Shown here piece after piece: positions 9,456 through 21,530 of a DNA stretch of 64,000 nt; position 1 is the stretch's first letter, and every line of letters begins with the position of its first letter. A model generated the notes under the pieces. The model searched no databases and was not told where the DNA came from. It worked only from the letters and a program-made list of their open reading frames with translations. Made by a program: the position numbers and the translations under genes. The stretch is from Crambe crambe (lineage: Eukaryota > Porifera > Demospongiae > Poecilosclerida > Crambeidae): NCBI GenBank assembly GCA_963924555.1, contig OZ004587.1:4154001-4218000 (forward strand), read 5' to 3'.

Positions 9456-11690
9456 TAACTAACTTTCATATATAGTTTCGAGATAATCAGCAGTTAGTTT
9501 GATAATATTTTTTCCTCTCTACTAATGAAGACTATAACTGGGCAGTCTAAAAAATGTTCATAGCCCTGAGACCATTATTAATGTCAGCATAAAATACAAC
9601 TTTATTGGTAATCTACTACTTAAGCAAATTATCTTTTGGAGATCACTGTCATGACACCAGGTCAGTGTAGTCCTTCTAATAGTTCAAACAACTTACTGAT
9701 ATGAGCCAAAGGTCAAGGGTCAAGATGATTTCCACAATAATTCCCATGGAGCACAACTTTCAGGTAAACGTTTGAATACCATGAATGTTATGCTCTTATA
9801 CTATGAGCTATTACTGCATAACCTAGTTGCTGTAGTTTCTGTAATCCTTATAATTGTCAATATCAAGTCAGCTCAGAAAAAGAAGTTGTCTAGAATACAT
9901 AAGTTATGTAGCTGTTTTAAAATCAAGCAAAGCAAGCAAGCCTCTCTATAGTCACGTCAATACAAATTTTGAGAGGCATATAATGCACATGTTTTAATCT
10001 GGTATTTTATGCTGTAATTACGTATGTCAATAATAATCTTTATGTGCTTGTACATCAGTTCAAAAGTCAATTGATAATAGGCATGCATTTTACTCACTTT
10101 ATGACAATAAGCCTAAGGTAAGGAAGGGTGGCTTGATACGCAGCTATTGACTTGACTCAACAATGAATCTTGACAATCCAAGAGTCCAACGAAGAGGAGA
10201 GAGAGAGGTATAGTTCAAAGGTCAGCTGCTATGTAGAGAACAAGGCATCAGAGAGTCAGATTGCAGTGCTGCAAGCTGGTGAAGATAGAAACAACCAAGG
10301 CACTTGAGACTGTTGTAAGCTTAGGCAAGTGAAGAGAGCAACATGTAACATGTCATGGGGCGATCATCTACAGTGCTTCTTCCTTTTAATTTCCAAGAAA
10401 AAGCATGGAAATTGATTGTGTAAGGTTCACAGTTTACTAGACTACCTACCTGGAGCACTATACCACTACACTACCTCAGAAGTACAGGAAAGGGTTGCAT
10501 GCAGACTTCCCTAATGATGATGTGTCTCTGTTCAGCAGGTGATGTTGAAGGAGGTGCCCCTTAACTGGGGAGATTGATAGTATCAACAGAGTTAAATCAG
10601 AGTTTCCAATCTTCTGTCTATGAAATCTGTAGGACACATTGCTGCCAATTATGGTGATCAGAGCACGTGTTATTAGCTATATATTGGAATCATTCTTCGA
10701 CATGCTGCAGAAAATATAATCTGCAAGAATCATTGAGTAATTGGGTTGATTTCTTCTAGCTAAGCCTGTGCTACGCTCTTCTTCATTCAATGAGGCTCTC
10801 CCTGTGCAGGCCCTGGTACCTTGCTTGTTGTCGGCTTGCTGTAGTGTAGCTCCTAATTATTACTTAAGAAAATGAACCACATTCAAAACATGGACTGATA
10901 CTGCTATAATTATATCTCCATTTTGAACTATTGTATTCAATAGCCAAAGCGAGTCACACATTGAGTACCAAGACTCCAATTAGAGTACCTAATCTTATCC
11001 AGGTCTCTAATTTGAGTACCAATTCTTACTCAATTTTGAGTATGTACCTAATTCAGGACTCAAATTTGAGTACACGTTCTAATTCAGGACTCACTTTTTC
11101 TAATTAAGGACTCAAATTAGAATACCTAATCTTATCCAGTTATCAAATTTGAGTACCTAGTCTAATTTATGTCTCAAATTAGAGTATTCAAGACTTAAAA
11201 TTGAGTACCTAATCTTATTTACTTAGACTCAAAAATTAGAGTACCCAGTACTCCAATTCAAGTACCTATTTTAATTCAGGAATCAAATTATGTACTTAAT
11301 CTTGTACCTAATCTTACTTACTTGGACTCTTATATTTGAATACTCGATCAAAATTCAGGGCTTGCATCTTTTGATAATGGCTATCATACATACATACAGT
11401 ATATAAGGGATATGTGTATGTATGTTCTAACATACACTGCACTTCATTTTTGTCCTCGTGTAAACTGTATGTGCCCCACATCCCCTAGTAGTTTATATGT
11501 GAAGGACAAAGCATGAACATATCACTATTAGAATCAGAGCTCAAGATAATCACCATCACCTTGTTTTATACTGAAAACATGAAATAAATACAAAGAGTGC
11601 GCATTAATTGACCCCATAAACTATGAATAAGTTGTTATGTGTGTAGTTACACCGACTACCATAGGGCAGGTTAATTTCGATATTGTCATA
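9456..11690. repeat. Upstream repeat block, copy 2a (truncated)
   Basis: Begins just after the D1 3' part and matches 31.8-34.0 kb and 59.5-62.3 kb, with large differences. It contains the minisatellite at 10,935-11,345, then the flank of the TA element, and stops inside the left end of that element at about 11,690. No gene recognised. Confidence 0.75.
10935..11345. repeat. Palindromic minisatellite, array 1
   Basis: Degenerate repeats of about 28-34 bp whose core is the palindrome ACTCAAATTTGAGT or parts of it, spaced by CTAATCTTATT-like sequence. Related arrays lie at 13,566, 30,326, 33,250 and 61,455. Confidence 0.85.
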
Positions 11691-12237
11691 ATTAAGGAGA
11701 GCTTCTGCAGCAGTTCCATTCCACCGTTAGATTGTGAAGCGGTTTATGATTGAAGAGCTTCATTCATTTTTGTTATGATGACGTATTTAATAGTATAACA
11801 GTATCTTTTTGAGGGCCCTAACATATAGTGGAGCAAAACTGAAAGAAAGAATGGAACAGAGATTATGATTTTCAACGGGTGGTCGAAAATAGGTAATGGT
11901 GGTCGATTAATGATTTCATAGTTGACATAATAGATTCGCATAGCAAAATTTTTATCCATTATTGTGAGAAAAATAATTGATATGACGTTATAGAGGATGA
12001 AATTGTTTTTAGTTGTTTTCATTTAGCAGAATATAACTATCAACATGTGCTATAATAATACTTCACTTACTAAAATATCAAAGTGTTCCTCATGTTCAGC
12101 TCTAAGCACACCAGAGTTAATATTATCTTTCTATCTTTCACATTTCAATCATTTAGATCAGAGCTCCTTTTATCATTTTAAGTTGAGAGCATATCCAAAG
12201 ACACAGTGTCCATTAGTGTTTTAATTTTGTAGAGCCT
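11691..12237. other. Intergenic, hAT-relic flank
   Basis: No recognisable gene. The right part (12,070-12,235) resembles the DNA at 56,390-56,520 and 58,680-58,830, which flanks decayed hAT transposase copies. A 92-codon minus frame at 11,744-12,022 is hydrophobic and of low complexity and is not supported by anything else. Confidence 0.45.
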
Positions 12238-12872
12238 CGTTCCCAGGCCCATTAAAATAGGGCCTGATATACACCGATTGCACATGGACAAGATTAAGTT
12301 GTCATAATGACAGCCACGTTGTTATTATGTCAATACTATCCTGATTCCTTTCTGACACAGCAGGCTTGTCGAGAGCATCCCTCCACCTAGATGAACAGGG
12401 CTTTAGGATCACAAAAGAAGTGAGTCTGAAGCAAGTGATGCCGCTCTGAGATGTGATGACCACTGATTTCATGCCTCTCTTTCTAAGAGTTTCAACCTGG
12501 TCAACTGTCAGTGTGATGAATGGAGATGCTACCAGCACAGCGCTGGTCTTCTGACTGCCAGCCAGGAACCAGGAAGCAAGCCAGCCAGCCAGCCATGAAC
12601 ACTTGGTAACACAGACTCTTCCCGACGTCTGGTTCATGAGACTACCTGTGGGGAGACACACACGAAGACATCTCTCCCCTTGTAAATGGCAGGCGCTGCT
12701 CTTCTTTCAAAACAAGAATGAACCAAACTTCTCTGAAAACGATCAACCACACCCATTATTCTTACAATATTATGATATAGGCACTGGAATGCCAGGGCAT
12801 TTTAGCACATGCACGATCAGTGTATACCAGGCCCTATTTCCCCCCCCCCCCATAATAGGCCTGCGAACAATG
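12238..12872. mobile_element. TIR element carrying a RecQ-like helicase fragment
   Basis: Inverted ends of about 50 bp pair (GTTCCCAGGCCCATTA on the left with a right end whose complement begins GTTCGCAGGCCTATTA), and inside them GGGCCTGATATACACCGA on the left matches GGGCCTGGTATACACTGA on the right. A 12-13 bp C run interrupts the right arm. Exact ends and target duplication could not be fixed. The interior is mostly the helicase fragment on the minus strand. Confidence 0.6.
12302..12661 (-). pseudogene. RecQ-like DNA helicase fragment
   Basis: A 119-codon minus frame holds the order of motifs of an SF2 RecQ helicase: CLPTGS at the position of motif I (Walker A, but without the GKS that should follow), then AVLVASPFITLTVDQVETLR (motif Ia), then a segment resembling the ExxxSRWRDALDKPxxSER stretch that normally precedes the DEAH box. 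The DEAH box itself and all later motifs are absent, and the sequence between motif I and Ia is replaced by unrelated residues. Upstream of the frame, 12,662-12,715 has further similarity in another frame. It cannot be an active helicase. It is bracketed by inverted repeats, so it is probably transposon cargo. Confidence 0.6.
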
Positions 12873-13199
12873 CTAAGAGAAAACCAACATGATCATTACC
12901 TCCAATCACATGCATTTACTGAGAAGTGAGTGGTGGAGTTACAAACTAGACTCAGAGAGAAGCTAGTTTCTCACCTCCTGGCAAAATCCAGAGATGAGTA
13001 ACAATGTGCCGAAGGTAGAAACTGTTTGTGCACATTCTTCAAGCGCATGAGCTGGAAAATCTACCTTAGTTTTGGCATGACTCAGCTGTTGCATTCTCCA
13101 TGCATAAAGCTTTCATGGCAGACACACTTTGGTCAGAGTTTAGTTAAGGATGATAGTTTCGATTTGATTTAACTAAAATTACTATGTGGAATATTATTA

Positions 13200-13542
13200 C
13201 ATAGGCGTAGGAAGACGATTTAGAGCATGAGGGCACCAATCATATGTAATAAGAGGGTTTCATCTAGGAATTTCACCTTGGGGGGAAGCTCGCTGCACAT
13301 GGCCATCAAGCCAGGGGAGGGTGCGGTAGGGAGATGTGTCCCCTCCCGCAAAGCCAAAAAATGCTTATTACTCTAAAGTATCCCCCTTTGTAACAACCTG
13401 TGGTCACCAAGGGAGTAGCCTATAAAAAATATCTAACCTGCAGTCAGAATGAGTATAGTTGGTAACTCAGAGGGCATGGGGGCCAGGCCCCCACAAATAA
13501 AAGAGCATGGGGGCCATGGCCCCCATGCTTCCTACGCCTATG
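13200..13542. mobile_element. Short hAT-type element, TSD TATTA
   Basis: 343 bp with exact 15-bp ends CATAGGCGTAGGAAG in inverted orientation and a 5-bp direct repeat TATTA on both sides (13,195-13,199 and 13,543-13,547). No coding capacity. Its G- and C-rich subterminal parts can pair. Confidence 0.9.
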
Positions 13543-13565
13543 TATTATTTCGGCTAACTGCCGTG

Positions 13566-13840
13566 TTTCTCCAGAGTGAGTTACACATTGAGTACCTAAT
13601 CTAATTCTGGTAGTATCCATTCTAATTCAGAAATATCTAATCCTCCAGGTCTCTATATAATTTGAGTACCAATTCTTACTCAAATTCGAGTACCTACTAA
13701 TTCTGGTCTCAAATTTCAGTAGCTACTCTTATACCGGACTCTAATTGGAGTACCTATTCTAATTCAGGACTCCATATTTAATGTACCTAATCTTGTACCT
13801 AATCCAACTTACTTGGACTCAAATTAAATACGACATTCTA
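13566..13840. repeat. Palindromic minisatellite, array 2
   Basis: Same degenerate unit as at 10,935, built on CTCAAATT and AATTTGAGTACC half-sites with CTAATTCTGG-like spacers. Confidence 0.8.
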
Positions 13841-15259
13841 TTGCTTTTGTACTTGCTATTATTCGACATAGAACTGAAGAAAAAAATTAATTGATACCTT
13901 TCTCTGAAATAACAACTCAAAGAATTGGATTTTCTTCCAACTGTGAATTGGCACTCATAATAAGCATGCACCTTTTATACTGATCCCCTTGATGCATAAT
14001 TCGATGATTGGGTATGATTTTTTGGTGATTCAGAGCAAACCTTCAGACCCGTCAAATAAAATCCCCCAAGTAAAGTACTATAATATGGTATAACATTTAC
14101 ATATCTACTACCTGAGTATGTGTTCATCACCAAAACTCATTAGTTACCGTAACATTTCCTGATTTCCTGTAAAGCAAAAAACTCTTCCTATTCATGCTGT
14201 TCCCTCCCTGGTCGGTATAGTAATGAAAAAGGACATTATTTCTCCCCACTCAGTACTCCTTACAATAATTATGTCTGAAGATAACAATGCACATTTTATT
14301 GTTTACATGTTGACTGTCATTACTGCATGTGATGTACTGTATGTGTTAGTAAACAATAACTTATATATCATGATGGCACTATCTAGTTGAATTTCCATTA
14401 GTGTGGACCACAGAGCATTAATCACAACATTGCATGACTACTTGTAGACCATGCAGCAAGGACCATACAGGGATCTGTTAGACAGTCACAGCTAATAATT
14501 CATTTCTAGAGTTCAGTGACTAAAGAGGCAGACAATACTTCAAAAGGTAACTTTTATGGGACTAGTGAAGGACAAAGCACGAACATATCACTATTAGAAC
14601 CAGAGCTGGAAATAATCAACATCACCTGAAAACTTGAAATACTAGCCTAAATAATCCAAATAGTGTGCATTAATTGACCTTTTCCTACATAAACTATGAA
14701 GAAGTGATGTTGTGCTTGTAGTTACACTGACTATGAGACGCTATAGTTGAAAGCTGACTACTTCCTACTCTACAACTGAGGGCAAACCAGACGACTTAGC
14801 TGTCGATCGAGCAATTGAATGGCTCAAAAGTGCCATATATTGGCAAAATCTCTTGGACTCGCACTGCCCACTGGTTCATACGCAAGTACATATGGTCATG
14901 CAGTATATTGCTGCTGCTCAAGAAATTTGACAACTGAAAATAGTACTTTCCTCATTATTCATGAGCAAACATTATACCAAAGTGACTTCATAGTTACTGT
15001 ACTCATTATTAGTTGTGATTTTCTAAATTCTAGTTGCTGCATGATCTCTAAGTAGTCATACATGTAGCTGTAATTAGCCAGTGATTGTTTACTACACATA
15101 CAATGGTACATCACATGCTGTAATTACAGTCAACATGTAAACAATGACATTATCATATGTGTGGTGTGTGATATACAGGGCACAATCCATAAACTTCCAA
15201 CTTAGTAGCTCTATGAGAATATTAGTACTAGAGTGAGAGTTTTGTTCCTTCACATCACA
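13841..15259. repeat. Upstream repeat block, copy 2b (5' flank of ANK2)
   Basis: Left part (13,841-14,560) resembles 55,500-55,860 and 31,700-31,830. From about 14,560 it follows the ANK upstream block but lacks the TA element: at 14,732-14,733 a single TA marks the empty site. It ends in the ANK2 acceptor tract at 15,258-15,260. No gene recognised. Confidence 0.7.
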
Positions 15260-15299
15260 GGACTATATCGGGAGAGACTTGAAAGACCCACGACTCGAC

Positions 15300-16553
15300 A
15301 TGATAGTCTCAGCAGAAACAACAACCGAATACACCTCAGAATTACACGAGGCAGCCTCAGCTGGAAAGTTAGACTTGGTGAAGCAGCTCATAGCAAAAGG
15401 CCACAACCCTATAGTGAAGAATAGAAATAATGTTACTGCTCTCCATTGTGCAGCTCGATATGGTAAACTAGATGTTATCAAGTTCTTAATTGAAGAGGTT
15501 TCGTGTAACCCAGCTTCCTCAGGCTGGATTGGAGCAACTCCTCTACACCATGCGGCCGAAGCAGGACATCTCTCAATCGTCAAATACCTGATAGAAAAGC
15601 ACCAAGTAGATCCCCTCTGCCAGGATGAGGATGGCTGCTCCCCTCTACATAGAGCCTGTATGAGTGGTGATTTAAATGTAGTGAAATTCATGATGAAGAC
15701 AATGCTAGAGTACATGAAAATAGAAAAAATATTTGCCGATTCCTCAAAACATAAATCTACTCCCATTCATGAAGCAGCCTTCAAGGGACATCTAAACATT
15801 GTGAAATATATGATCAGTGAGTGCAAGTGTGATCCTAACATTCGTAGTGGTAATTATGGTAGAGGACCTCTCTTTGCTGCTGCCCAGAAGGGTCACTTGT
15901 CCATCGTCAAGTTCTTGACATTGGAGTGTGGTTGTGACCCTGAGAGTACAGACATGGAACAGTGTACCCCACTACATGCTGCTGCAAGGAACGGACACTT
16001 GCCAGTAATCCAGTTCCTTTCCCAAGAAATGAAGAGTAATCCCAACTACAGGGACAAGCACAACAACACTCCCCTTCATTCAGCAGCCCTTGCTGGTCAT
16101 TGTGAAGTGGTGGAGTATTTCATCGACACCTTGCATTGCAGTCCAAACACTCCTGGTCAGTATGGAAGAATGCCATTACATATGGCTTCCCAAGAGGGTC
16201 ACCTCAACCTTGTCAAGAACCTCGTTGAAAAGTACACCTGTGACCCTAATAGCTTGGATGACAATAAAGTCACACCTCTCCACTGGGCTGCTATATTTGG
16301 ACACTTGTCTATCATCCATTATCTAACCAAGAACAAAGAATGTAATAACATGTACCAAGATATCAATGGAAATACTCCACTCCATTTAGCTGCCAAGTTC
16401 TGTCAACTCTCAGTAGTCAAGCATTTCGTTGAACATCTCCATTGTCCTCCACACACAAAAAACAAGTTTAACAAGACACCACTCCAGCTGGCCCTAGAGA
16501 AGGGTTGCAGTGAGGTTGTTGATTACGTATTTACAATAACCATACAAAATTAA
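15300..16553 (+). CDS. ANK2: ankyrin-repeat protein, about 12 repeats
   Basis: Encodes about 417 residues with the same twelve ankyrin units as ANK1 and ANK3, including the intact unit PIHEAAFKGHLNIVKYM that ANK1 has shortened. The conserved ATG is at 15,300 and the frame is open back to the acceptor at 15,260, so an upstream exon is likely. The C-terminus differs from its siblings: a small insertion before the usual end changes DYLQ-stop to DYVFTITIQN-stop. Expected to be a soluble binding scaffold; no other domain seen. It stands alone, with the D1 gene and repeats on the left and a duplicated block on the right. Confidence 0.85.
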   Translation: MIVSAETTTEYTSELHEAASAGKLDLVKQLIAKGHNPIVKNRNNVTALHCAARYGKLDVIKFLIEEVSCNPASSGWIGATPLHHAAEAGHLSIVKYLIEKHQVDPLCQDEDGCSPLHRACMSGDLNVVKFMMKTMLEYMKIEKIFADSSKHKSTPIHEAAFKGHLNIVKYMISECKCDPNIRSGNYGRGPLFAAAQKGHLSIVKFLTLECGCDPESTDMEQCTPLHAAARNGHLPVIQFLSQEMKSNPNYRDKHNNTPLHSAALAGHCEVVEYFIDTLHCSPNTPGQYGRMPLHMASQEGHLNLVKNLVEKYTCDPNSLDDNKVTPLHWAAIFGHLSIIHYLTKNKECNNMYQDINGNTPLHLAAKFCQLSVVKHFVEHLHCPPHTKNKFNKTPLQLALEKGCSEVVDYVFTITIQN

Positions 16554-19160
16554 CTATTTATCCTTCACCATTATCTCTTCTTTTTTTTTAATTTGTATTA
16601 CTCACCTAAGCTTGTTTATGTTTATTACAATGATCTATTATTCCAATGAACCATTAATTGTGATTAGTAACTACTTCTTTGGCTTGCTGTGTAATGGGGT
16701 CATGTAATGATGATGTAATGGTGGGTGGAGCAACAAAGATGCTTCACTAGATAATTGCTTCATAATGAGTGATATGGGTGATGTTATTATCGTTATCTAG
16801 TTTCAAATTATTGTGTGAGATGTTGGACCATGAAAAAGTGTCTTCAAACACAGAGGTGTGCTAATCGATGTGATCGGAAGATAAAGAGTATCGAGAGTAC
16901 CCTTGTAGTGGAATAAAGGCAGACTTGGACTAGCTACCATACCAACCATCTCATGTGTGGCTTATTATAGGGTACTTTTGTTTGAAATGAAGCTACTGGT
17001 AACTGGTTACAGAAGTTATAAAAGTTACAAATGTCTTCCTAGCTACATATACCACTTAGTGTGTAGCCACCTGGATACTAAAGTCATATGGTTTCAAAGT
17101 AACTGGCTACAGAAGTTACAATGTCAACAAGTTCAGCAGCAAAAACATAATTATTAGGAAGAGTTTGAGGACTAACTATGAATACAATAACTCCATAGTA
17201 ACTCCACAGTAACTCCACAGTATTCTGGCACTGGGACCAAGGCAGACTTGGATAACCATACTAATCAATGCAATCCAAAGGATAAAGAATATCGATGAAC
17301 CATCCATCTCATATCTGTCCTATTATAGGTTTGAAATGAAGCTACTGGTAACTGATTACAGAAGTTACAAAGGTTACAAATGTCTTCCTACAAACATATA
17401 CCTACGTACCACTTAGTGTGTAGCCACCTGATACTAAAGTTATTTTGTTTCTATTTTTTATGGTAGCTAAAAGTCTTATGGAACAAAAATTCAAAACGGA
17501 TTTATTGGTATCATTTATTTAAAGCACTTTATCTATGGTAAATCAAATTATTTTTGTTCTTGGGGATAAACTGAACATCTCATGCATTTAACGATTTTCA
17601 TGTTTTGCACATAAAGCAAGCTTGGCATTGCATGTCACAGTCCTAAATTGTTCATATTAAGCAGATCATAAACTGTGACTGCATTTTGCAGCTAAATTGC
17701 GATTATTGTCCTAACCATAGTCCAACATCTCATTCAACAGTTTTAAAGTTAAGATAATAATAATAACATATATTGTAACTAGCTATTGACATGAATGACT
17801 CCAGAGTGGTGGAAAGTGTCCTGGCACTGGGACCAAGGCTGACTTGGACAACCATGCTAATCAGTGTAATCCAAAGGATGCAGAATATCGAGGAACCATC
17901 CATCTCATATGTATGTGTCTTATTATAGGGCACTTTGAGCTACTGGTAACTGGTTACAGAAGTTACAAAGGTTACAAATGTCTTCCTAGCAACATATACC
18001 ACTTAGTGTGTAGCCACCTGGATACTAAAGTCATATGGTTTCAAAGTAACTTGTTACAAAAGTTACAAAGGTTACAATGTCAACCAGAGCAGCAGCAAAA
18101 ACATAATTAGGAAGAGCTTGAGGGCTTACTACTCTCTTACCTGTGGTGTGATGTAGCTAGCTTGTACGTTTCACAAGTCTATGCAAATAAAAAAGAAAGT
18201 GGCACTTGTTCATGGTACACATTATCTTCTTATGCCTGCTGAGCCAGGCAAATGTTTGTTCACAGGCCATAGTGTTGAAGTTGTGGTTTTCAGCCCTTAA
18301 ATCATCCATACTATATTTTTGTCTGCAAGATTGATCTCTGTGGTTCCATACATGGAGACCATTGTATAAAAATCATCAATTACCTGTAATAAGCTAGCAA
18401 CTGCGCTATGTTTGAATGTTGTTGCCATAGCTACCTTGGTGATGTTGGACCAGATATACTTCAGGTCTCCAGGCAAAGGTAAAGGTAATTTAGCGACTAT
18501 AAGGTTATCGAGGTGACACATGTTGTCATAAGATATTTTCCGACACCCAATTCTTCCTAATGATTCACTAGCAATGTCAGAACCAAAAAGAAGACTTATG
18601 CTGGACTGGTAGCTTGTACACTTACAAGCCTTTGTGGCTTGTGACTTGTAGCTTGCATGTCCTTTATAGCTTGTAGCTGTAGCTTGTACACCTACAAACC
18701 TATAACAGCTTCTCATATTTAGCACAATAAGACCCCTTTTAACATAATTTTATGTTATAGTTATGCAAGCTTGGCATTGCATGTCACAGTCCTAAATTGT
18801 GCAGTTCATAAACAAGTACAATTTAAATAATGTCAATAGCTATGACCCGTTGGGGCACATGCCTCTGCATTTTGCAGCTAAATTATAATTATTGTGGACA
18901 CCTTTCCATGGTCTAACATCTCATTCAACAGTTTTAAAGTCAATGATAATAACTTCTTATCTCTCATTTTATGAAGCTCTTGGAGCATCTTTGTTGCCCC
19001 AAAATGCCTCAATGCTTTGTTGTGCTTTGTGCTACGCACAAGCACACCGGACCACTCAAGATTCTGTGGATACACCCCTGTCAAAATGTCCAAAAGGAAG
19101 AGGATATCATTTGAGCTGCAATCAAATTTGCAGTATTAAATTCTTGATGACAGAGTAGGA
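16554..19160. repeat. Downstream ANK repeat block, copy 2
   Basis: Matches 36.6-39.16 kb in pieces. The GTAACTGGTTAC-type motif occurs three times (16,981-17,125; 17,338-17,370; 17,938-18,085). The part from 18,290 to 19,160 parallels 38,560-39,150, including a truncated piece of the short element seen whole at 45,076 (ending near 19,086). No gene is supported; the 142-codon minus frame at 18,297-18,725 is not kept in the parallel copy. Confidence 0.65.
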
Positions 19161-19430
19161 GGGAGGGAAAGGGGAGGGGCTTAAAGGAGGAGGATAAGGG
19201 GATGGCAGTTGGCTTTAGTCAATATTTTGCAATAGTTGTATAAATCAGCTGAGAGAGAATAGCTCACTACATGGAAAAATCAGTAAACCAGTATGTCTAA
19301 TAATGAAATCGAATAAAAGAAATGATATCGAGTGCTACTGCAATGGGTAACAAGAACTGGAAGTGACTGGATAATCCAGTATTTCTCATATTTTATGATG
19401 GAACTCTGATGAAAATTAATAATTTCTTTG

Positions 19431-19437
19431 TATATAC

Positions 19438-19469
<32 letters not shown>
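19431..19469. repeat. (TA)n microsatellite
   Basis: About 39 bp of alternating T and A with one CG interruption; almost absent in the parallel copy near 46,525. Confidence 0.95.
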
Positions 19470-19471
<2 letters not shown>

Positions 19472-21270
19472 CAGATATATCTTTCACTGTAATCATACAG
19501 AACAAGTCTTTTGGCTGCCCTCCTTTCCATTAATGCACTCGCGATTAAAGCTTGAGAAAGTCCATGTGAGAACTGAGGAGGCTGATGTGCTGATGAGTTG
19601 ATAATTTCAATCATCCTCTAATGACTCCTGTATTGAAATTATAGCATCACAAAGGGTAAAATTATAGAATGGTGTTTATTACACTGTATGTGGCAAATGT
19701 TCTCCTGAATAAAGTAAGACACCAGCATAGATAAAGACAAAGGGACAAAGGAAAGCCCAAGATGATGAGTCGATGTTTGCTGAATTATATAGTTCTATCA
19801 ATCCATCAATTAATCATCATAGCACTATAAAGCATATTCTATATGTAAAAAATGAGGCACAAAAGAAGCACACAAAGTCATAAGAAGCAAAGAGACTGTT
19901 GTTGGCAACAAAGGCTCATGATGCAGTAGAGATCTGTCCAAGTGTGGGCAGGTATTGAAGAACACTGCATTCATCCAGCAAAAGACCCCACTCGTCAGTA
20001 ATGCACACTGAATCAAAAGGCAGGACAAGGCAAGACAAACTTTTATGGGCATTCACTGTCACATATGAAAGGAAAACAAGTTTGATGGATAGCTACTCTG
20101 ATAAAGTCCAAAGGTAAGTGATGTGAGGTTGCCATGTGATTGGTAAACAAAATATTCTGTAACAGTAGAAGAAAAATACGGTCACCAAACACAGGATCTT
20201 GAAGGTGTCATGCAGTACCCCCTCCCCCTCCCCTCCCAACTCCAAATGAAAGAGAAATTACCTGTCCATCAAAAATTAACTCTCCTGAGGACCACTGATG
20301 TTACAGGAGAAAGGAAGAGGAGTGTGATGAGCATCATCCAATCCATGATTAAGCAAACGATTGGATCTATTTGTGTAACACTTATGCTGATCCGAATGAA
20401 TGCATTTTAGTCAGAATATGAAAAAGAATACAACAATGCAACACAAGTAAGATTCACCAGTGTGGTAGAAATGCTAGCCATAGCTAATGTGATAACAGTC
20501 ACCAATCCCTTACATACAATACTGATGAGAGATTGGTTGGTGTGAAGTGTGGAACAGTGCTCTCAGAAGACCCTTATATTATATTATGTAGCTATATAAT
20601 TCAAGTCTAATCTGACTATTACTAAGTTAAACACTGTTATCCACATTGTTAGACTAAAAAAATTCAATGAGCCCCCACCCATTAAAATAAATTTAAAATC
20701 CTTCCCTAATTTTGTCTGTGTCTATAGGGCCTTCCTTTCAATGTCTATCTCTGGCCTGCAATGTATAAAAGCTATCCTGAATTATATAATATAATTATTG
20801 GCATGTTTTTGAGGCTGTTGTTATACACTGTAGCTATTCCTTCTTTCAGCAATTGCAAGTTGCATTTATTCCTCACTGCATTCCTATGAATTTAAAGGGT
20901 TATTAAAATAATGAATCAGATATGCTTGTTTTGCTGACAGTTTGAGCTTTGAACTAGCTAAATTAGTACCCCATTAATAATGGTAACCTTAAGGTATAGC
21001 TTAGCCCACTCTTAACACACTTACACAATACCATGCTAGGCTTATGGGGTATAATTTATGGGATATCCCTAAATGAAATTTTTTTGCATTTTTTATTCAT
21101 ACTTGACCTTATGCAGCGCAGGTAGCTACATACTGATTATTTAGATCCCAACACTGACTGGGAATATTAAATGGATCCCAAGCAGGACAAATAGCATACT
21201 GACAATCCGTGTAGAAGGCGCTCAAACTAACCAGAGAGGAGTGTTGCTAAATGATAATATTTCCTACCTA

Positions 21271-21530
21271 TCAGAGAGTGCGGTAGCACTCTCTATGTAG
21301 GGATGACTCGGACGGCCGCGCGCGCCGCCTATAGACTAATGCTAAAGTGAAATTCTAGTTCTCCCACTTAGACCTAACAAAAGCTACTGTGAATGATTAT
21401 CCAGCCTACTAGAGCCTACTACAATGTGCAGACCAAGTTTCAGGACCAGGGAGCTTACCGTTTCAGAAATACGGCAAGCAGGTAAATCGTTATATTCTTC
21501 TTCTTCTCTATTATTATTATTATTATTATT
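21271..21530 (+). repeat. Possible LINE/SINE 3' end with (TTC)n(TTA)n tail
   Basis: Absent from the parallel copy at 48,342. It opens with a perfect 8-bp hairpin (GAGAGTGC, GGTA loop, GCACTCTC), is followed by a CG-rich stretch, an ACCAAGTTTCAGGACC tract reminiscent of LINE/SINE 3' regions, and ends in a TTC then TTA microsatellite that abuts the foldback element. Family unknown. Confidence 0.35.
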
